Positions 59,746 through 64,000 of a stretch of DNA of 64,000 nucleotides are shown one piece after another. The DNA comes from Punica granatum (Eukaryota; Streptophyta; Magnoliopsida; Myrtales; Lythraceae). A program made the position numbers and the translations under genes. The notes below the pieces were generated by a model that searched no databases, was not told where the DNA came from, and saw nothing but the letters and a program-made list of their open reading frames with translations. Numbering within the stretch: position 1 is the stretch's first letter; every line of letters starts with the position of its first letter. Where the stretch lies: NCBI RefSeq assembly GCF_007655135.1, contig NW_022204314.1, positions 20,169 to 84,168 of the forward strand, read 5' to 3'.

Positions 59746-61206
59746 AATAAATTCTTTTTTTTAACTGAAAACAACTACCACTATACTGAATTCCTTTTCT
59801 CTAACTATACTGTTTGGAAACAAAAATCGTGAGTTAGGTATTATCATAGTAGGTCAACAGCTTCCACATCGATTTATTTTTCTCTAGTTTTGGCCATGAA
59901 AGCAACCCCATTTCTAATTAGGTTTCATGAGGTTCATTTTCATCAAAAAGTGTCCGCTGTGTCCTTCAAGTATGTCCGTCTCCATTGCAATACATTCGTG
60001 GTTGATAGCACAATAAATTAACGAAAAGAAATTGTCATATTATTACTGTGAGATATTTATCGTCTAGGAATTTAAAATAAGATTCAATGACCATTAAGGT
60101 ATATATATATATATATATATATATTTTAGAGAATTATGAGTGATTCAAATTCTGCTTTTAGATATTTAATGAGCATTTGGTTTCAAAGTAAAATTATTCT
60201 ATTACTCTACTTTACATGATAAAGACAAAATAGTTGGGAAAATTTATTATTAAAAATTAATTGTGATAATTATTAAGAGAAAGTATGTGTGTGAATTTAT
60301 TATAAAATTAGAGAAAAAAATAAAAAAAATGAATATTAAGAAAATTTATTATTAGAAAATTAATTATAATAATAATTAAAAAAAATACATGAAAGAATTT
60401 AGTATTAAATTGGAGAAAAAATAAAAAGCAATGAATGTGTCGTTGACTTTGATTTTTCATTTTTATTGTGTTACTGTCTACGAAATTTTATGGGCGAGTC
60501 AGAGATTTAGACCTACGCACTGCTATTTCGTTTGGATTTTACACGAACAACTCTCCAGTCTTTCCACGTGACTATTTAATTTGCTAGGCGCGCTATGGGC
60601 AATTCCAAGAGTGTCGTAGCGAAATACCAATCAGTCTCACCAAGTTTAATTCGCAGCTTCTCGGCTCGTGAGGTCCGAAGGGTTAGCTAGTGGTTAGATT
60701 CTGTGATAAGAGTTCTACTGGCAAATGAATGCTGTCTAGACGACGTAGCGGCTTGACGATTTAACCAATGAGATCCTCCCAAACGTGCACGTAGAGTTAT
60801 GCCATCTCGAACTAATAGATGGCTGGAAAGCCAATCTAAAATAAGTGCACTCCCGCTCCTCGGGAGGACTGTGACGCGTCGATCTCGGCTGCGTATATAG
60901 CCCAAGCAAAAGCTTATCAGATAAATAAAACTTAATTAGTTAATGTCGGTTATTCTCTAATCAATTTTTCCGCGGTTGTCTAGGGGCTTAGGAGGGCGAG
61001 CTACGATGTGTAAGGTCTATGACGGTTAAAAATCAATAAACACTTTTGAGCTATGGAATTGAATGAGCGCCTGAAAATTGGATTATTCGAGACGATGGTA
61101 GAAACTGGAACTCTTGAGTGCTTAGAAAAAATTCCAAGAAGATGCTTAAGTAGCCATGTAAAAAACCCCAATTCTCTTCACAAATACATGGCACAATCAA
61201 TCTTCA
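59746..61206. other. Spacer with TA repeat and a CpG-rich patch
   Basis: A TA microsatellite lies at 60100-60123. The stretch 60480-61040 is distinctly richer in GC and CpG than its neighbours ('gcgcgctatgggc', 'gacgcgtcgatctcggctgcg') but has no recognisable coding, rRNA or tRNA signature. Frames here (60687-60905 minus, 61053-61235 plus) are unassigned. Confidence 0.4.
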
Positions 61207-61450
61207 CGGTGCGTTTGGATTCAGAGTTAAAATAACTTTAATTTTGATTGTGAAAAATAACAAATGAGTTGGGATTATAAATTTGACTTGGGAAACGTGT
61301 ATTTTTATTGTTTTTGTTGTGTAGTGTGTTGAGTTAAAGTTAAAGTTAAAAATTTTTTATTTGGGAAATATGTATTTTTATTGTGTAGTGTGTTGAGTTA
61401 AAATTAAAATTAAAATCAAAGTGATTTTAACTCTATAAACAAATAGGCCC
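61207..61450. mobile_element. Tourist-like MITE, copy 3 (244 bp, TCA target duplication)
   Basis: Flanked by tca (61204-61206 and 61451-61453). It starts CGGTGCGTTTGGATTCAGAG and ends ...ATAGGCCC. The interior 'gttaaagttaaagttaaa' and 'gtgtagtgtgttgag' blocks match the 1304-1547 copy, and its length is identical (244 bp). Confidence 0.78.
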
Positions 61451-62059
61451 TCAGTGTCCATAGACTGTCCACCTTCTTTATTTCTCTCCTGCCATTAAAC
61501 TATGAATAGAGGATGAGAAAAGGAATTTAAGGCAATATCACATTTTCTCGTCTATGAGCCAATAAATTAGAGGTATAACATGTGTCGCTTTATTGTCTGT
61601 CATATTAGGCCATGGATTTCTATTATAATGGGAAAAGGAAAAAAAATGAAGGAAACAAAGAACTCGTTTATGAGAATATTTAGGGGCTCTGAAAGCTCAA
61701 TTTACTGTTCGTTCAAATTCAGCCCCATGAGCTCCTCCTTTTCCACTGCTAGCCCATCAACATTGAATTTTATATTTTTTTTCATAGAGAAATTTCTGAT
61801 CAACTTGGGCGGACTTTTGGGCTTCCACTCTTAGGTTGAGTCCGAACAAATTGGACTTCAAGTGTGGTCTGCTATATGAACTAATATTAGTTTATGAGCT
61901 TTTGAAATTGAGCTCATTAGATACCCAATTAAATTTTTATAAGGTCCAAATCATGAAATTATATGGGCTTATTACACGGACACTTTCTTGTGCTAAGGCC
62001 CATGGTCGACCTAGAACGAGCATCGACTACAAAATTAACTAAGAATCCTCGACTAATAT
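61451..62059. other. Spacer without supported gene
   Basis: No gene supported. Two frames of 84 and 68 codons (61580-61834, 61836-62042) have no recognised motif. Confidence 0.4.
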
Positions 62060-62245
62060 GAGTTAGTTCAAGCTGGTCACCACTTGTTCTCCCGATGCAA
62101 GGTGTAAAGTTTGAGTTTTGTAAATAAAAAGAATTCAAAATTGAGAGATATTTATCTTTTAGTGGGTCGATCTCGAGAGTTCTACCCTTAATGGACTGAT
62201 TCTACTTGAATTGAATTAGGGCTTTCACAAATCAAAAGCTCAAAT
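62060..62245 (+). mobile_element. tRNA-derived SINE, family A, copy 4 (decayed)
   Basis: It shares the order 'gttcaagctggtcacc' (A-box region), 'tttgagttttgtaaat', 'gagagatatttatcttttagtgggtcgatc' and 'ctgattctacttgaattgaatta' with the copies at 24619 and 43315. Edges approximate; no target duplication found. Confidence 0.55.
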
Positions 62246-62870
62246 TTATCAACGTCATGCTCGCCCATTCTGCTACGGCCATTCTACTGGGAATTGATAA
62301 AAACTAAATATATTTTTTCATTATTATGTCTCCATGGTTCGAGTTATATATCTCGTAGGAGCAAACGGTCGCAGTTACATCAAAATTGTACATAATAAAT
62401 ATCAGAGCATAGGTTCCAAACAGTGTGCATCTACATGCCTCCTATTTTATTAATTTCACGGGTTGCAACTTTTTAGGATTGCAATTCGTATCAGTTTTCG
62501 CACCTTTAGGAATAGGCATTGGACAAGCAAACTTGCAGCATGTATAGAGATAGATGAAAAGCAGAGGAATTCAAAACCTAGACCTGGTAAAACATGGATT
62601 ATAGTACAAAAACCATATATGTATAAATCACGATGACCCCTTAAAATTACAAATAATGTAGAACAATGGACTTACATATACAACCAATAACATTCAAATA
62701 ACACCATAACCAACAACAGACACTGTGACCAGTACATGCCGCGAAAGAATTTAAACATGCTCGAAGAGAACGGAAGCTACATTATTGCATGCACAAACTT
62801 TATGAACTACAAAGATGATTCAAATTGCTCGGACTGCGTTGATCGAATGTCTTTTTGATCCGTTCTGTTC
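62246..62870. other. Spacer and probable 3' UTR of the PHT1 gene
   Basis: The part nearest 62870 is probably the transporter's 3' UTR (minus). No separate gene supported. Confidence 0.45.
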
Positions 62871-64000
62871 TCAGGGAGCAGGTGCTATCCTCCCGAGCTC
62901 GGTAGTGTTCTCCTCTTCATCATTCTCACCGGTTAGATCCTCGAGTGATTTTCCCTTCGATTCAGGAACAAGCAGAGTGAACGCTGCGCCCACAAGGTTG
63001 ATGACACCGAGCATGATGAGCGAGTTCTTCACGCCGATACCAGGTGGGTAGCCAGCGTCGGTCTTGCTCGGGTCCTTACTTTGAGCTGCATAGAGGAAAC
63101 CAAATGCGCCCACTATGGCTCCAGCCTTTCCAGCAGCTGCAGATATCCCATGACAGGTCGATCTCAACCTTGCCGGGAAGATCTCGGCAGGAACCACGAA
63201 GGTGGTCGCATTTGGCCCAAAGTTGGCGAAGAAGAATGTAAACGAGTAGAGCACGACGAAGCTAATGTGATTCCCCTTCTTTATCCAGTGGTCGTAAGGA
63301 ATCGCGAGTGCAAACATGAATATTGTCATCATCGCGAAGCCCATGATCTGGATGAAAAACCTACCGAGGATGTCGATTAAGGCCACAGTGAACCAGTAAC
63401 CGGGGACTGTACTGCAAAGAGCTATCAGCGTCTGTGCCCTTGCGATTTTGTACACTTCATGGATCGCGTTCATGGTTTTAGCTGGCGGGATCCAGCCAAT
63501 GGCGCTGAATATGTCCTTCTGGAAGAGATTCTGACTGTAGAAAGCAATGTCCAGCAAGAACCACGTGCTGGTGGTCCCAAGCAAGTGAAGGCCGTGCCGG
63601 CGGGCAAATTCCTTAGAGAACAAGCCATAGTTCTTCCTTGTGTCCCGAGCAAGCTTATCGACCTTTTCTTGTTCTGCTTCGAGATCCACCTGCAACACCT
63701 TGGACATATCTGTAGCAGCTTGCTTTGCGTTCTTGGCAACTAGAGCGGTGTACCGGGCTGTCTCGGGCATCTTCATCCGCCAGTAATAAGTGAGAGCAGC
63801 GGGGAGGGCTCCAAACATGAGTATGATACGCCAGATATAGTCAGCCTGTGGCACAGTGGAGCCCACCGGATCGACCTCATAAGCGGGGGCGTTATACGCG
63901 TGATCGAACGAAAGCGAGACAATGAGAGCAACAATCCCACCTGCCAAGATTCCGAACCCTGCATGGCAAGACGCAGCAATGAATGCGCCACGGGTCTTCT
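62871..64000 (-). CDS. PHT1: High-affinity inorganic phosphate transporter, PHT1 family (3' part; 5' beyond window)
   Basis: A plasma-membrane H+/phosphate symporter of the major facilitator superfamily. The reading is open from the right edge to the stop at 62871 (about 375 codons; full PHT1 proteins are 520-540, so the N-terminal 4 or so membrane spans are missing). Visible: 'TRGAFIAA' and '[15 protein letters not shown]' (5th span), '[20 protein letters not shown]' (6th), the long cytosolic loop with '[19 protein letters not shown]', then '[20 protein letters not shown]' and six spans including '[20 protein letters not shown]' and '[13 protein letters not shown]'. No intron in this part. 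Near 63955-63980 the conserved 'AVFAMQGFG' reads 'ASCHAGFG', explained by three one-base losses in short runs. Confidence 0.95.
   Translation of the reverse strand, partial: KTRGAFIAASCHAGFGILAGGIVALIVSLSFDHAYNAPAYEVDPVGSTVPQADYIWRIILMFGALPAALTYYWRMKMPETARYTALVAKNAKQAATDMSKVLQVDLEAEQEKVDKLARDTRKNYGLFSKEFARRHGLHLLGTTSTWFLLDIAFYSQNLFQKDIFSAIGWIPPAKTMNAIHEVYKIARAQTLIALCSTVPGYWFTVALIDILGRFFIQIMGFAMMTIFMFALAIPYDHWIKKGNHISFVVLYSFTFFFANFGPNATTFVVPAEIFPARLRSTCHGISAAAGKAGAIVGAFGFLYAAQSKDPSKTDAGYPPGIGVKNSLIMLGVINLVGAAFTLLVPESKGKSLEDLTGENDEEENTTELGRIAPAP

Noticed and set aside
60687..60905. rRNA or tRNA gene in the CpG-rich patch
   Set aside because: No conserved rRNA segment recognised and no cloverleaf with paired acceptor stem found by eye.
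63459..63743. Plus-strand frames in the PHT1 region
   Set aside because: Antisense shadows of the transporter coding sequence.

Overview
This window looks like nuclear DNA of a flowering plant, probably a eudicot. The evidence is spliced genes for plant protein families (a class-IV actin-depolymerizing factor, a phosphoenolpyruvate-carboxylase kinase and a PHT1 phosphate transporter), plant-type Copia and Gypsy-like LTR retrotransposons, tRNA-derived SINEs, MITEs and AT-rich spacers with TA microsatellites. I cannot name the species from sequence alone.

Layout. 1-4312: a decayed Copia element on the minus strand, open at the left edge and carrying a Tourist-like MITE. 6720-15087: a second Copia element (plus strand) with two LTRs and most of pol missing. 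It is split by a 5.3-kb TG...CA insertion (8425-13739) that looks like a giant solo LTR. 15678-22577: an LTR element without polymerase (1.4-kb LTRs, minus-strand primer-binding site, small tryptophan-rich and acidic reading frames), with a 281-bp hAT-type MITE in one LTR. 22578-32100: mostly AT-rich spacer with a SINE, a MITE and a 382-bp tandem repeat. 32240-33774: an intact three-exon ADF gene. About 36920-41495: a decayed genomic copy of part of TAF1 (minus). 42883-43242: a fold-back MULE-type MITE, followed by a SINE. 44338-49985: an intronless, frameshifted cytosolic GAPDH retropseudogene (minus), cut in two by a complete 4,948-bp Copia element with 201-bp LTRs and a perfect 5-bp target duplication. 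50991-52940: two further inverted-repeat elements. 54321-55935: a three-exon PEP-carboxylase kinase gene. 57898-58690: a PIF/Harbinger transposase remnant. 59598-62245: SINEs and another MITE. 62871-64000: the 3' part of a PHT1 transporter (minus), running off the right edge.

Only three genes look functional: ADF, PPCK and PHT1. The rest is nested transposon debris and two pseudogenes. PPCK and PHT1 lie about 7 kb apart, and both families are known to respond to phosphate starvation. I see no operon-like or otherwise new biochemical system. The least explained items are the polymerase-less LTR element with its small proteins, the 5.3-kb LTR-like insert, the 382-bp tandem array and the CpG-rich patch at 60480-61040.
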